Source of the DNA: UBA8958 sp964571695
Lineage (GTDB): Bacteria > Desulfobacterota > Syntrophia > Syntrophales > UBA8958
Length of the DNA: 51,245 nucleotides
Direction: 5' to 3'
Assembly: GCA_964571695.1 (NCBI GenBank)
Contig: CAZNDG010000019.1
Span: 1-51,245 of the forward strand
Numbering within the stretch: the stretch's first letter is position 1; every line of letters starts with the position of its first letter. Below, piece by piece: positions 21,400-30,572 of this stretch. The position numbers were made by a program, and so were the translations under genes. The notes beneath the pieces were generated by a model that worked only from the letters and a program-made list of their open reading frames with translations, had not been told where the DNA came from and ran no database searches.

Positions 21400-23094
21400 C
21401 TATAGTATTCCGGAACGAATAATGAAAATCAACAAGGCCAGACCAAGGAGGCCTGCCAGGGAAAAACCGAGGAGACCGATGATGGACAGCCCGAAGACGG
21501 CGGGACCGATCTCGGCGGCCAGGAGGAGGGATGAACCAACGACAATCGCCGCGATGATCAGGGCAAAGGCCAGGCGGTTGGAAGACCGGTTCAGCTCGAA
21601 GATGAGACGTTCCAGCCCCCGGTGTTCGAAACCGATTTGCATCTTGCCCTCCCGGACCTGCCGCAGGGTGCCGAGGAGATCCTCGGGAAGGTCCCGGAGA
21701 TGTCCCAACAGCGCGGTAGTGGAATCGAAGGCCTTGAGGAGGAGCTGTTTAGGCTGGAGACGCTCCGTGATGAGGCGCTTGATGAAGGGACGCACCTTCA
21801 CGGTAATATCGAAATCCGGGTCCAACTGCAGGCCGATGCTTTCCACTTGGGTCATGGCCTTGATCATGAAGAAGATATCCGGGGGCAGACGGAGCCGATG
21901 CCGGGAGATGAGTTCGATGAGATCCTCCAGAATCTCGCCTACCCGGACATCCTTCAGGGGCTTATAGAGATGGAGATCGGCGAAAGTGCCAATGTCCCGC
22001 TCCAGGAGCCGCCGGTCCGGTTCCTGCTGGAATTCGACGATCTTCAGAACGGCATCGGTGATCTTGGGGACATCCCGGGAGACATAGCCCATGATGACCT
22101 CGGTAAAGCGTTCCCGGTCCCGGGCGTCCAGGTGCCCCATCATGCCGAAATCGAGGGTGCAGATCACGTTGCCGGGCAGGACGAACATGTTGCCCGGGTG
22201 GGGATCGGCATGAAAAAACCCGTGGATGAAGACCTGCTCCAGGATAAGCTCCGTTCCCCGGGCCGCCAGCAGGGCGCGGTCGCAGCCCTGAGCCTCCAGA
22301 AGAGCGATATCGTTGATCTTGATTCCCTCGATGTATTCCATGGTGAGGAGCCGCTCCGTCGAGGCATGGCGGAAGACCCTGGGGACGTAAACGGCGGGGT
22401 TGCCCCGGAACTGCCGGGCGAAGCGTTCCGCATGGGAGGCCTCCAGGTTGAAGTTGATCTCCTTGCGGATCGTCCGGGCAAACTCCTCGACGATCCTCGT
22501 GGGGCGATAGAGGCGGAGTTCTTCAATATACCTTTCCAGCAGGCCGGCCAGTTGGAAGAGAATGCCCAAATCTTCGCCGATGGTCTTGGGGATCCCCGGA
22601 CGCTGGATCTTGACCGCCACGTCCTCGCCGGTGATCAGCCGGGCCCGGTGCACCTGGGCAATGGAGGCGGCGGCGATCGGAACTTCCTCAAAGGCGGCAA
22701 AGACCTTCTCCAGAGGGGCCTGGAGCTCCTCTTCGATGATGATCTTCGCCTGGGAAAAGAAAAAGGGAGAAACATCGTCCTGGAGCTTGGCCAGTTCCTC
22801 CACCATTTCGATGGGGATCAAGTCGGGGCGGGTGGAAAGAACCTGTCCCATCTTCACGAAGGTCGGCCCCAGTTCTTCGCAGACCAGGCGGATCCGTTCG
22901 TAATTGTTCAGGGCTTCGACTTCTTTCTGCTGCCTCCGGGACAGGAGGCGCACCCCCATCTCGATGTAACGGCCGAGATTCAACCGGTCGATGATCCCGT
23001 CAAAACCGTATTTGAACAATACCGTCAGGATCTGCCGGTAGCGGTTGATGTTGCGGTAGGTGCGGGCGATGCTGCCCAAGCGGCGAAGTCGCAT
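21400..23094 (-). CDS. UbiB/ABC1/AarF-family atypical kinase
   Basis: 564 residues. Atypical protein-kinase-like ATPase of the ABC1/ADCK family, membrane bound, connected with quinone or isoprenoid lipid metabolism. Family signatures: KMGQ at 81-84 (the KxGQ motif), AAAS at 141-144 (the Ala-rich loop), VKIQRPG at 161-167, HADPHPGN at 295-302 and DFG at 315-317. The C-terminus carries two membrane helices (about 510-560). It is transcribed before mutM. It may be functionally linked to the flavoprotein at 19.3-20.5 kb, but that gene is on the other strand. Confidence 0.92.
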   Translation of the reverse strand: MRLRRLGSIARTYRNINRYRQILTVLFKYGFDGIIDRLNLGRYIEMGVRLLSRRQQKEVEALNNYERIRLVCEELGPTFVKMGQVLSTRPDLIPIEMVEELAKLQDDVSPFFFSQAKIIIEEELQAPLEKVFAAFEEVPIAAASIAQVHRARLITGEDVAVKIQRPGIPKTIGEDLGILFQLAGLLERYIEELRLYRPTRIVEEFARTIRKEINFNLEASHAERFARQFRGNPAVYVPRVFRHASTERLLTMEYIEGIKINDIALLEAQGCDRALLAARGTELILEQVFIHGFFHADPHPGNMFVLPGNVICTLDFGMMGHLDARDRERFTEVIMGYVSRDVPKITDAVLKIVEFQQEPDRRLLERDIGTFADLHLYKPLKDVRVGEILEDLIELISRHRLRLPPDIFFMIKAMTQVESIGLQLDPDFDITVKVRPFIKRLITERLQPKQLLLKAFDSTTALLGHLRDLPEDLLGTLRQVREGKMQIGFEHRGLERLIFELNRSSNRLAFALIIAAIVVGSSLLLAAEIGPAVFGLSIIGLLGFSLAGLLGLALLIFIIRSGIL

Positions 23095-23224
23095 AAATTA
23101 TCGTTATATATACCGTTTTTAACCACCAAATGGTGATCGAGCGGCCGTTGAAAGGGTATCCTCTCCACCCCTTTCGGAATGAAGCGGGCAAGGTTTTCGA
23201 TAACGCATCATAACCGCCGGGAGA

Positions 23225-23533
23225 TCAGGCCGATTCCTTGGCTTTTTTCGCCTGTTCCAGTTTGGCCAGGCGCTCCTTGAGTTCTTCCAGTTCGGAACGG
23301 GTAGGTATGTTCATCCGGTTCATCGCCTTGTTGACCATCGCCTCCGTCTTGTCCTCCATCTCCTTGCGGGCCTGTTTCGACTTTTCCATCCATTCCTTGA
23401 GGGCTTCCCGCGCCTCTTTCTCAGACATTTCCCCCCTTTTTACCAGTTCTTCCGCAAAGTCTTTCATCTTTTCCGTGGTCATTACGGCGAGGCCGGCGCC
23501 AAAGAGAACCGCTTTCCTCAATGCGTCAAACAT
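23225..23533 (-). CDS. phasin-like / polyhydroxyalkanoate granule-associated coiled-coil protein
   Basis: 102 residues, almost entirely charged amphipathic helix: a short hydrophobic N-terminus (KAVLFGAGLAVM), then EELVKRGEMSEKEAREAL, QARKEMEDKTEAMVNKAM, and a leucine-zipper end (LEELKERLAKLEQAKK). This pattern matches small proteins annotated as phasin or PhaI-like, where the Thr/Pro-flanked IPTRSELEELKERL helix is common. Whether granules exist in this organism is unknown. Same strand as ubiB and mutM, separated by about 130 bases. Confidence 0.65.
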   Translation of the reverse strand: MFDALRKAVLFGAGLAVMTTEKMKDFAEELVKRGEMSEKEAREALKEWMEKSKQARKEMEDKTEAMVNKAMNRMNIPTRSELEELKERLAKLEQAKKAKESA

Positions 23534-23870
23534 AACCCTGTCTCCTTTCCTTCCTTAAATTGTCATACGTTGATACATCTTGGTTTTGCTAATAGCCTTT
23601 CACCGTTACCGCCGCTTTTCGAGCCTTCTTATACGTATGTTTTCTCTCTTTTGCGATCGCCCCGGTATGGTCCCCGTCGATAGGCAAGGGCCGGAAAACC
23701 GTAGCCTCATCAGCGGAAAAAGTCAATAAATATGAAGAATATTTAGATGATGTTTGCAGTTAGTCATGACGTGTGATAAGCACAATGCCCGTCATGCCGG
23801 GAGGCATGATCCGTAGTGCCGGCAAGCCGGGACGGCGGCGGATAGTGATCTTAAGGAGAAAAAATCAGAG
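23534..23870. promoter_or_regulatory. intergenic region ahead of the acyl-CoA operon
   Basis: 337 bases between divergent genes. I see no gene. At 23792-23809 is a perfect hairpin TCATGCC-GGGA-GGCATGA, followed by GCCGGCAAGCCGG-type repeats; these may be part of a short dispersed palindromic repeat. AAGGAG is present about 15 bases before the synthetase start. Confidence 0.4.
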
Positions 23871-26090
23871 ATGGAATTGGAAGAAGAGATCATAGGTAAA
23901 GCGAAGGCGGCAGGAAGAAAAACCCTCACGGAGGCGGAATCGAAACAGGTCCTGAAGACCTGCGGCGTTCCCGTCGTGGCGGAGGAGACGGCGGGGTCCC
24001 TTGACGAAGCCCTGGCAGCGGCGGCAAGAATCGGTTACCCCGTGGTGCTCAAGGGACTGGGCGCCCGGCTGACCCACAAGACGGAAAGGGGTCTGGTACA
24101 CCTGAATCTCCGGGATCAAGAGGAGGCGAGGGCGGCGGCGGAAAAGATCATGGCCGGGGCCGGGGCCGGAGCGGATCTGGAGGGTTTCCTGGTTCAGCCC
24201 ATGATGACGGGCCGCCGGGAATTCGTGGCCGGCCTGTTCTGCGACCCCCAGTTCGGTCCGGTGGTCATGTTCGGCCTGGGAGGCATCTTCACGGAGGCCC
24301 TGGGTGACGTCGTTTTCCGGGTGGCGCCGGTCAGCGAGGTCCAGGCCGAGGCCATGCTGGAGGAATTACGATCCCGGAATCTCCTGGGTCCCTTTCGGGG
24401 CGAGGCGTCAGCCGACCGCCGCGGGCTCATCGCGACCATTACCGGACTGTCCCGTCTGGGTCTGACCGCCACGGATATCACCGAAATAGATATCAATCCC
24501 CTCTTGATCGACCCCCAGGGCAAGGTCTGCGCCGTGGACGCCCTGATCGTCCTGGGAGAACGCCCGGCGGCCAATGAGCCGCGTCCGCCGGTAAAGGTGG
24601 AGGATATCTCCCGGATCTTCCACCCCCGGTCCGTGGCCTTCATCGGCGCCTCCGCCCAGCTTGGCAAATGGGGTCATCTGCTGATGACCGACCTAGTCAC
24701 CGGAGGATACGAGGGAGAAATCTATCTGGTCAACGCCAAGGGCCAGGACATCGCCGGCCGCAAGACATATTCATCCGTGGCCGACATCCCCGGCCACGTC
24801 GATCTCGGCATCGTCACGCTGCCGGCATCCCAGGTCCGGGACCTGATCCCGAAATTTCAGGTTAGGGGAATCAAATACATGCTCCTCATCTCCTCCGGAT
24901 TCAGCGAGGTAGGCGCGGAAGGCCTCGATATGGAAAGGGAATTGGTCAGGGAAGCGGCCGCGGCCGGCGTGGTGATTCTTGGGCCCAACACTATGGGAAT
25001 CCTCAACCCCCACCGGAAATTCTACTGCACCGGCACCCCGGTGTGGCCCAAGGCCGGCTCCATCGGACTTGTGGCCCAGTCGGGCAATCTGGGCACCCAG
25101 TTGCTGGCCTTCGCCGAACGGGAAGGGATCGGCATCCGGGCCTTCTCCGGTTCGGGCAATGAGGCGATGATCACCATCGAGGACTATCTGAACGGTTTCG
25201 AGGTGGATGATCTGACCAAGACCGTAGTCCTCTATATAGAGAGCATCAAGGACGGTCGGCGCTTCTTCACCGCCGCCCGGCGGGTGGCGAAGAAAAAACC
25301 GGTGATCATCCTGAAGGGAGGCCGCACGGCGGCGGGCAACCGCGCCGCCGCCAGCCACACCGGCGCCATGGCGGCCAACATCAAGATCTTCAATGCCGCC
25401 TGCCGCCAGACCGGCGTGGTGGTCGCGGATCAGCCCATGGATCTCCTCGATCTGTCCGCGGCGTTTTCCTCCCTCCCCCTGCCGAAGGGCAAACGGGTGG
25501 CCATGCTCACCCTGGGCGGCGGCTGGGGGGTGGTGGCCTCCGACCTCTGCATCGAATCGGGGCTGGAGGCGCCCCATCTTACCCCGGACGTCATCGCGGA
25601 AATCGACAAGATCCTGCCTCCCTACTGGAGCCGTTCCAATCCGGTGGATCTGGTAGGCCAGTTCGATCCGGCCATCCCCCTGCAGGTCCTGGAAACCCTC
25701 GTCAAGTGGGATCAATGCGACGCCGTGATCCATCTGGGAGCGGTGGGCCGGAACTACTTCGTCCGCAACATGGTGAAGGCCACCACAACGGCCGATCCCA
25801 CCTATCCGGAAGCATTCGTCAACCTGGGGGTGGAAAGAGAAGCCCGGGGAGAAGAGGCCTTTTATAAAAAGAGCGCCGAGTTGATGGAAAAATACGGAAA
25901 ACCGATCCTGGGGGTCATTCTCCTTGAGGACGAAAACACCAAAACGGTCACGGACGTGCCGGGGAGCCCCTACAAGGGAGTTACCTTCCTGACCCCGGAG
26001 CGGGCCGTCAAGGCCCTGGCCCGGATGGCGGAGTACCAGTCCTGGCTGGCCCGGGAGGAGTGTCAGGACAAGTTGCGGCAGTCGGCATGA
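23871..26090 (+). CDS. NDP-forming acyl-CoA synthetase (ADP-forming acetate-CoA ligase type, beta-alpha fusion)
   Basis: 739 residues. It makes an acyl-CoA from acid, CoA and ATP with release of ADP and phosphate, or runs in reverse to conserve energy. The N-terminal ATP-grasp domain (residues about 10-225; GYPVVLKGLGARLTHKTERG, ATDITEIDINPLLID) comes first, then a CoA-binding Rossmann domain (about 245-370: VAFIGASAQLGKWGHLL, YLVNAKG) and two succinyl-CoA-ligase-like domains. The catalytic His is likely in AASHTGAMA near residue 497. The ATP-grasp domain placed before the CoA-binding domain is the reverse of the usual order in related enzymes. The next gene overlaps by 4 bases. Substrate not shown; the neighbours suggest a hydroxy or branched acid. 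Confidence 0.88.
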   Translation: MELEEEIIGKAKAAGRKTLTEAESKQVLKTCGVPVVAEETAGSLDEALAAAARIGYPVVLKGLGARLTHKTERGLVHLNLRDQEEARAAAEKIMAGAGAGADLEGFLVQPMMTGRREFVAGLFCDPQFGPVVMFGLGGIFTEALGDVVFRVAPVSEVQAEAMLEELRSRNLLGPFRGEASADRRGLIATITGLSRLGLTATDITEIDINPLLIDPQGKVCAVDALIVLGERPAANEPRPPVKVEDISRIFHPRSVAFIGASAQLGKWGHLLMTDLVTGGYEGEIYLVNAKGQDIAGRKTYSSVADIPGHVDLGIVTLPASQVRDLIPKFQVRGIKYMLLISSGFSEVGAEGLDMERELVREAAAAGVVILGPNTMGILNPHRKFYCTGTPVWPKAGSIGLVAQSGNLGTQLLAFAEREGIGIRAFSGSGNEAMITIEDYLNGFEVDDLTKTVVLYIESIKDGRRFFTAARRVAKKKPVIILKGGRTAAGNRAAASHTGAMAANIKIFNAACRQTGVVVADQPMDLLDLSAAFSSLPLPKGKRVAMLTLGGGWGVVASDLCIESGLEAPHLTPDVIAEIDKILPPYWSRSNPVDLVGQFDPAIPLQVLETLVKWDQCDAVIHLGAVGRNYFVRNMVKATTTADPTYPEAFVNLGVEREARGEEAFYKKSAELMEKYGKPILGVILLEDENTKTVTDVPGSPYKGVTFLTPERAVKALARMAEYQSWLAREECQDKLRQSA

Positions 26091-26785
26091 GCTCCCTCTT
26101 CCTGATCCGCCACGGCCAGGCAAGCTTCGGAACGGGCGATTACGATCGTCTCTCCCCGAGGGGGATCGCCCAGGCGGAGTTCCTGGCAAAATACTGGTTG
26201 CAAACCGGACAGGAATTCGACGCCGTCTATGCCGGCGAGATGAAACGCCAGATCGACACGGCGGCCACGGTGCTGGCCCACTTCCGGGAAGCGGGGCGAA
26301 ACGCGTTGGAGCTGCGGATTCTTCCGGAATTCAACGAATACGACTCCAAAGGCATCCTCGCGGCCCTGCTCCGGAATCAGGAGGTGGAAGATCTTGATAT
26401 CTCTGGCTTTTATACCGACAAAATGGCCTTCCAGCGGCTGTTCGAAAAGGCGATCCGGCGCTGGATATCCGGGGAAGAGAGCATTGCCGGGGTGACCACT
26501 TGGGAGGATTTCCGGTCGCGGGTGGCCCGGGGCATAAAACGGGTAAGACAGGAAAACGGCCGGGGCAAGGCCGTCCTGGTCTTCACCTCCGGCGGGCCCA
26601 TCTCGGCGGCCTTTCAGATGGCCACGGGCATTTCCGATCCCGGGACGCTGCACATCGTCTGGCACATCGTCAATGCCTCCGTTTCCACCTTTGCCTACGA
26701 TGACGACCGCTTCAGCCTGACCTCCTTCAACGTCCGGGCACATCTGGAAATGGCAGGGGATCCCGCGCTGATTACCTACCGCTGA
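26087..26785 (+). CDS. histidine phosphatase superfamily protein
   Basis: 232 residues. The catalytic RHG motif is at the N-terminus (FLIRHGQASFG) with the second His in the C-terminal half; the family transfers phosphate through a phospho-His. LSPRGIAQAEFLAKYW and AGEMKRQIDTAATVL follow the phosphoglycerate-mutase-like layout. The ATG 26087 overlaps the synthetase stop (ATGA), so the genes are coupled; a GTG at 26060 with AGGAG just before it is an alternative start. In this setting it may remove phosphate from a pathway intermediate, which is inference. Confidence 0.85.
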   Translation: MSSLFLIRHGQASFGTGDYDRLSPRGIAQAEFLAKYWLQTGQEFDAVYAGEMKRQIDTAATVLAHFREAGRNALELRILPEFNEYDSKGILAALLRNQEVEDLDISGFYTDKMAFQRLFEKAIRRWISGEESIAGVTTWEDFRSRVARGIKRVRQENGRGKAVLVFTSGGPISAAFQMATGISDPGTLHIVWHIVNASVSTFAYDDDRFSLTSFNVRAHLEMAGDPALITYR

Positions 26786-26919
26786 CGGGATCGTTACAAG
26801 CCGCCGCCGCGGAGAGGCGGCCTCTGGCAAACATATGCCCGCCGCCAAGAAGATAAAAACTTTTGTTCACATCGCACTGAGGCTTTTTACCACGGCCGCG
26901 GTGAAAAAAAGGAGTACGA

Positions 26920-28113
26920 ATGGATTTTCTGGTATCGGAGAAGATGCAGGCCGTCATCGCCATGATGACGGAATTTGTGGATAAGGAACTGATTCCCCTG
27001 GAGCCGGAGTTTTTGCGGAAGGACTTCCGCGAACTCCTGCCGGAGCTGGCGGAAAAGCGCCGGATGGTGAAGCGGATGGAACTTTGGGCCCCCAATCACC
27101 CCCGGGACTGCGGGGGGATGGGCCTGGATCTCATGGAACACGCCATGGTTTCGGAAGTGCTGGGACGGAGCCCCCTGGGCCATTACGTCTTCGGCTGTCA
27201 GGCCCCGGACGCGGGGAACATTGAAATCCTTCATAAGTACGGCACGGAGGCCCAGAAAGAAAAGTATCTTCTGCCCCTGGTAGCGGGAGAGATTCGGAGC
27301 TGTTTCTCCATGACCGAGGTGGACCTGCCGGGATCGAACCCCGTTATGATGGATACCACCGCCGTTAAGGAGGGCGGGGATTATGTGATCAACGGACAGA
27401 AATGGTATAGCACCGCCGCCGACGGGGCCGCCTTCGCCATCGTGATGGCGGTGACCAATCCCGGGGAGGCGCCGCACCTTAGGGCGAGCATGATCATCGT
27501 CCCCACCGACACCCCCGGTTTCAACCTGGTCCGCAACATCTCCGTCATGGGCCACACGGGGAGCGACTATTTCAGCCACGCGGAGATCCTCTACCAGTCC
27601 TGCCGGGTTCCCCAGGCCAACCTCCTCGGACCGGAGGGATGGGGTTTCGTCATCGCCCAGGAGCGGCTGGGCCCGGGGCGGATCCATCACTGCATGCGCT
27701 GGATCGGGATCTGCCAGCGGGCACTGGAACTCATGTGCCGCAGGGCCGCCCGGCGGGTCATCTCCATGGACGGCAAGACCCTGGCCACGCGCCAGATCAT
27801 CCAGGCCTGGATCGCCGAATCGGCGGCGGAAATCCAGGCCGCCCGTCTGATGACCCTCCATGCGGCCTGGAAGATCGAAACGCTGGGCGTCAAGGCGGCC
27901 CGGGACGACATCTCCCTCATCAAGTTTTACGTGGCGGACGTGCTCCAGAAGGTGATCGACCGGGCCCTCCAGGTCCACGGCGGCCTGGGCATGACCGATG
28001 ACACCATCCTCGCCTTCTTCTACCGTCACGAGCGGGCGGCGCGGATTTACGACGGGGCCGACGAAGTCCACAAGATGTCGGTCGCCAAAAGAATCTTAAA
28101 GAGGAGCGCATGA
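26920..28113 (+). CDS. acyl-CoA dehydrogenase, ACAD10/11-like
   Basis: 397 residues. FAD enzyme that oxidises acyl-CoA at the alpha-beta bond. Recognisable are the CFSMTEVDLPGSNP FAD/substrate segment, GDYVINGQKWYSTAA, ERLGPGRIHHCMRW, QVHGGLGMTDD and the C-terminal RIYDGADEVHKMSV. The last has Asp where the Glu base of many short-chain dehydrogenases lies, as in ACAD10/11-type enzymes. The kinase gene that follows overlaps by 4 bases; in animal ACAD10/11 the same two domains are fused. This strongly suggests the two enzymes act in succession, with phosphorylated hydroxyacyl-CoA as a candidate substrate. Start ATG 26920 with AAAGGAG upstream. Confidence 0.9.
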   Translation: MDFLVSEKMQAVIAMMTEFVDKELIPLEPEFLRKDFRELLPELAEKRRMVKRMELWAPNHPRDCGGMGLDLMEHAMVSEVLGRSPLGHYVFGCQAPDAGNIEILHKYGTEAQKEKYLLPLVAGEIRSCFSMTEVDLPGSNPVMMDTTAVKEGGDYVINGQKWYSTAADGAAFAIVMAVTNPGEAPHLRASMIIVPTDTPGFNLVRNISVMGHTGSDYFSHAEILYQSCRVPQANLLGPEGWGFVIAQERLGPGRIHHCMRWIGICQRALELMCRRAARRVISMDGKTLATRQIIQAWIAESAAEIQAARLMTLHAAWKIETLGVKAARDDISLIKFYVADVLQKVIDRALQVHGGLGMTDDTILAFFYRHERAARIYDGADEVHKMSVAKRILKRSA

Positions 28114-29177
28114 ACATCATCGACGCAGCGCAACCGGTCCGGGCCGGCGAAGAGCTGGACATCAGCCGGATCGAATCTTTTCTCCGGGACGCCATCCCCG
28201 GATTGACGGGGGCGATCGCCGTCTCCCAGTTTCCCAGCGGCCACTCCAATCTGACCTATCTCATCACCGCCGGCGACCGGGAGTTCGTCCTGCGGCGGCC
28301 GCCGTTCGGCCGCAAAGTCAAGACGGCCCACGACATGGGCCGGGAGTATCGGGTCCTGAAGGCCCTGCGCCCCCTTTACCCCTATTGTCCGGAAGCTCTG
28401 GCCTACACCGAGGACGAGGTGGTGCTGGGCTGTCCGTTCTACATCATGGAGCGCCTCAAGGGTATCATCCTCCGCAAGGAGCCGCCCCCGGGAATGGATC
28501 TCTCCGCCGCCGCGGCCCGCCGGCTTTGCGAACGCCTTATCGACGTCTTTGTGGAGCTGCACCGGGTGGCATACCGGGGCACCGACCTGGAAGGTTTGGG
28601 AAGGCCGGACGGATACGTCCGGCGCCAGGTAACGGGCTGGTCGGAACGCTACCGGGGCGCCCGGACTCCCGATGCCCCTGATTGCGAGGCCGTAATGGCC
28701 TGGCTTCTGGAAAGGATGCCGTCCACCTCCCCGGCGCCCGCGGTAATCCACAACGATTACCGCTTCGACAACGTCGTCCTGTCCCCGGAAGACCCCCAGC
28801 GGATTATCGGCGTCCTGGATTGGGAGATGGCCACCATCGGCGATCCCCTCATGGATCTTGGGGGAGCGCTGGCCTACTGGATCGACCGTGAAGATCCTGA
28901 AGAAGTGCAGGCGATTCGCCTGGTGCCCACCCACCGGGAGGGGATGATGACCCGCCGGGAGGTCGTGGCGCATTACTGCGCCCGGATGGACTTCCCGGTG
29001 GACCATATGGATTTTTATTATGTCTTCGGCCTCTTTCGCCTCGCCGTCATCGCCCAGCAGATCTATTACCGATTCTACCACGGCCAGACGCAGGACCGGC
29101 GCTTCGGCATGCTGATCTTCGCCGTCCACGTCCTGGAAAAGAAGGCGCGGCAGGTTATGACCACAGGAAAAGTATAG
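28110..29177 (+). CDS. APH-family phosphotransferase, LvaA / ACAD10-11 kinase-like
   Basis: 355 residues. Aminoglycoside-phosphotransferase fold. N-terminal FPSGHSNLTYLIT nucleotide loop, the Lys/Arg-containing LRRPP strand, the catalytic loop VIHNDYRFDNVVL (Asp and Asn) and the metal motif GVLDWEMATIGDPLMDLG are all intact. Relatives next to acyl-CoA dehydrogenases phosphorylate hydroxyacyl-CoAs, for example 4-hydroxyvaleryl-CoA in levulinate catabolism. It overlaps the dehydrogenase stop (ATGA at 28110-28113), so they are coupled. Activity on antibiotics is unlikely from this context. Confidence 0.85.
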   Translation: MNIIDAAQPVRAGEELDISRIESFLRDAIPGLTGAIAVSQFPSGHSNLTYLITAGDREFVLRRPPFGRKVKTAHDMGREYRVLKALRPLYPYCPEALAYTEDEVVLGCPFYIMERLKGIILRKEPPPGMDLSAAAARRLCERLIDVFVELHRVAYRGTDLEGLGRPDGYVRRQVTGWSERYRGARTPDAPDCEAVMAWLLERMPSTSPAPAVIHNDYRFDNVVLSPEDPQRIIGVLDWEMATIGDPLMDLGGALAYWIDREDPEEVQAIRLVPTHREGMMTRREVVAHYCARMDFPVDHMDFYYVFGLFRLAVIAQQIYYRFYHGQTQDRRFGMLIFAVHVLEKKARQVMTTGKV

Positions 29178-29188
29178 GAGGAAAGAAA

Positions 29189-29953
29189 ATGCAGAAAGAC
29201 ATCTTTTCTTTGCAAGGACGTCTCGCCCTGATCACGGGAGCCAGCCGCGGCATCGGCGCGGCTATCGCCCGGATGCTCGCCGACCACGGCGCTCGGCTGA
29301 TCATTACGGCCAGAAGGGAGGAGGGATTGCAGGCTGTGGCCGCCGAGATCGCCGCCCGGGGCGGAGAGGCCTTTCCCATGGCTTGTCACCTCGGCGAAAT
29401 GGAGCGGATCCGCGCGCTTTTCGACCGGATCCGCAACGATTTCGGCAAACTGGACATCCTGGTAAACAACGCCGGTACCAATCCCTTTTTCGGGGATGTC
29501 CTGAGCGCCGACGAGAAGGCCTGGGACAAGACGGTGGATGTAAATCTGAAGGGATACTTCTTCATGAGCCAGCAGGCCGCCAAGATCATGAAGGAGCAGG
29601 GCGGCGGCGCCATCGTGAACGTCGCCTCGGTAAACGCCGTCCGGCCGGCCCCTTTCCAGGGGATCTATTCCATCACCAAGGCGGGAATCGCGTCCATGAC
29701 CCAGTCTTTCGCCAAGGAGCTGGCGCCATTCAAGATCCGGGTGAACGCCATCCTGCCCGGACTGACGGACACGAAGTTTTCCGCCCTCATGATCCAGAGC
29801 CCTGAGATCATGAAGATCATCCTCCCGATGATCCCCATGCACCGGGCGGCCCAACCGGAGGAGATGGCCGGTCTGGTCCTCTATCTGGTTTCCGATGCGG
29901 CTTCATATACGACCGGGGCGTGTATTCCCGTGGACGGTGGGATGTTGGCCTGA
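29189..29953 (+). CDS. short-chain dehydrogenase/reductase (FabG-like)
   Basis: 254 residues. NAD(P)-binding GASRGIG near residue 17, NNAG near residue 93, the catalytic Ser of NVASVN, and the YSITK (YxxxK) motif near residue 158. The C-terminal GACIPVDGGML is standard. The basic residue after the second strand (ITARREE) suggests NADPH preference. It begins 11 bases after the kinase stop with AGGAGG before the ATG, so it ends the operon. It may oxidise or reduce a beta-hydroxyacyl intermediate, but the substrate cannot be read from sequence. Confidence 0.9.
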   Translation: MQKDIFSLQGRLALITGASRGIGAAIARMLADHGARLIITARREEGLQAVAAEIAARGGEAFPMACHLGEMERIRALFDRIRNDFGKLDILVNNAGTNPFFGDVLSADEKAWDKTVDVNLKGYFFMSQQAAKIMKEQGGGAIVNVASVNAVRPAPFQGIYSITKAGIASMTQSFAKELAPFKIRVNAILPGLTDTKFSALMIQSPEIMKIILPMIPMHRAAQPEEMAGLVLYLVSDAASYTTGACIPVDGGMLA

Positions 29954-29971
29954 CGAGGGGAGAATCGGGCC

Positions 29972-30397
29972 TCACACATCGACGATGAAGACCCCCCGCC
30001 AACCGCCCGGCGTTTCCGTGACCTCGGCATGATGGTAGGTAACGGCCTTGACCTCCGTTGCGAGGAGATGGCGCCGGGGATCGTAAATTTCACCGCTACA
30101 GCGGGCAGAGAGCAAAAAACCGACCGCGGACCGGGAAAAGGTCATTTCCCCCACTTCCTGGACAAGAAAGCCTTCTCCATTGAAAAGATAAAGTATTTCC
30201 CGGAGATAATTTATCCAGAGGTCCGTTGGATCCGCACCTTCGATGCGGATCTCCCGGGTCCGCGACGCGGTTACGGCGGTGCAGTCCGCAAGGAGGGAGA
30301 GGAGGGCCGCCGCCCCCTGCCGGAAAAGATCGGCCAGGGTCTCTCCCTCCACCTCGACGCCGATGTCGGCGGTATGGTCAAGGAACCGGAAACTCAT
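29972..30397 (-). CDS. archease, RtcB RNA ligase cofactor
   Basis: 141 residues from ATG 30397. Archease promotes guanylylation of the RNA ligase RtcB. Family motifs are FLDHTADIGVEVEG at the N-terminus, DPTDLWINYLREILYLFN in the middle, and the C-terminal EVKAVTYHHAEV with the conserved His. The Asp of HTADIG is the metal ligand in known archeases. The ATG at 30397 is preferred to 30421 because it gives the canonical N-terminus with GGAAGGTGG just upstream. No rtcB is in the window. It converges with the SDR gene, only 18 bases away. Confidence 0.9.
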   Translation of the reverse strand: MSFRFLDHTADIGVEVEGETLADLFRQGAAALLSLLADCTAVTASRTREIRIEGADPTDLWINYLREILYLFNGEGFLVQEVGEMTFSRSAVGFLLSARCSGEIYDPRRHLLATEVKAVTYHHAEVTETPGGWRGVFIVDV

Positions 30398-30572
30398 CAC
30401 CCACCTTCCGCCTCCCCGCACCGGGGCGTAACAACATGCCTCCCGGAACCCTTCGTTTTTCGGACCTCGCCTTGCCCGTGGGTGAGGAGCGGTTTCCCGG
30501 ACTGCTTTTTCACCTTCATTTCCGGCGCTTTAGACGAGATGCGAATTCGTGATGCTTATTTACGAACAAGCT

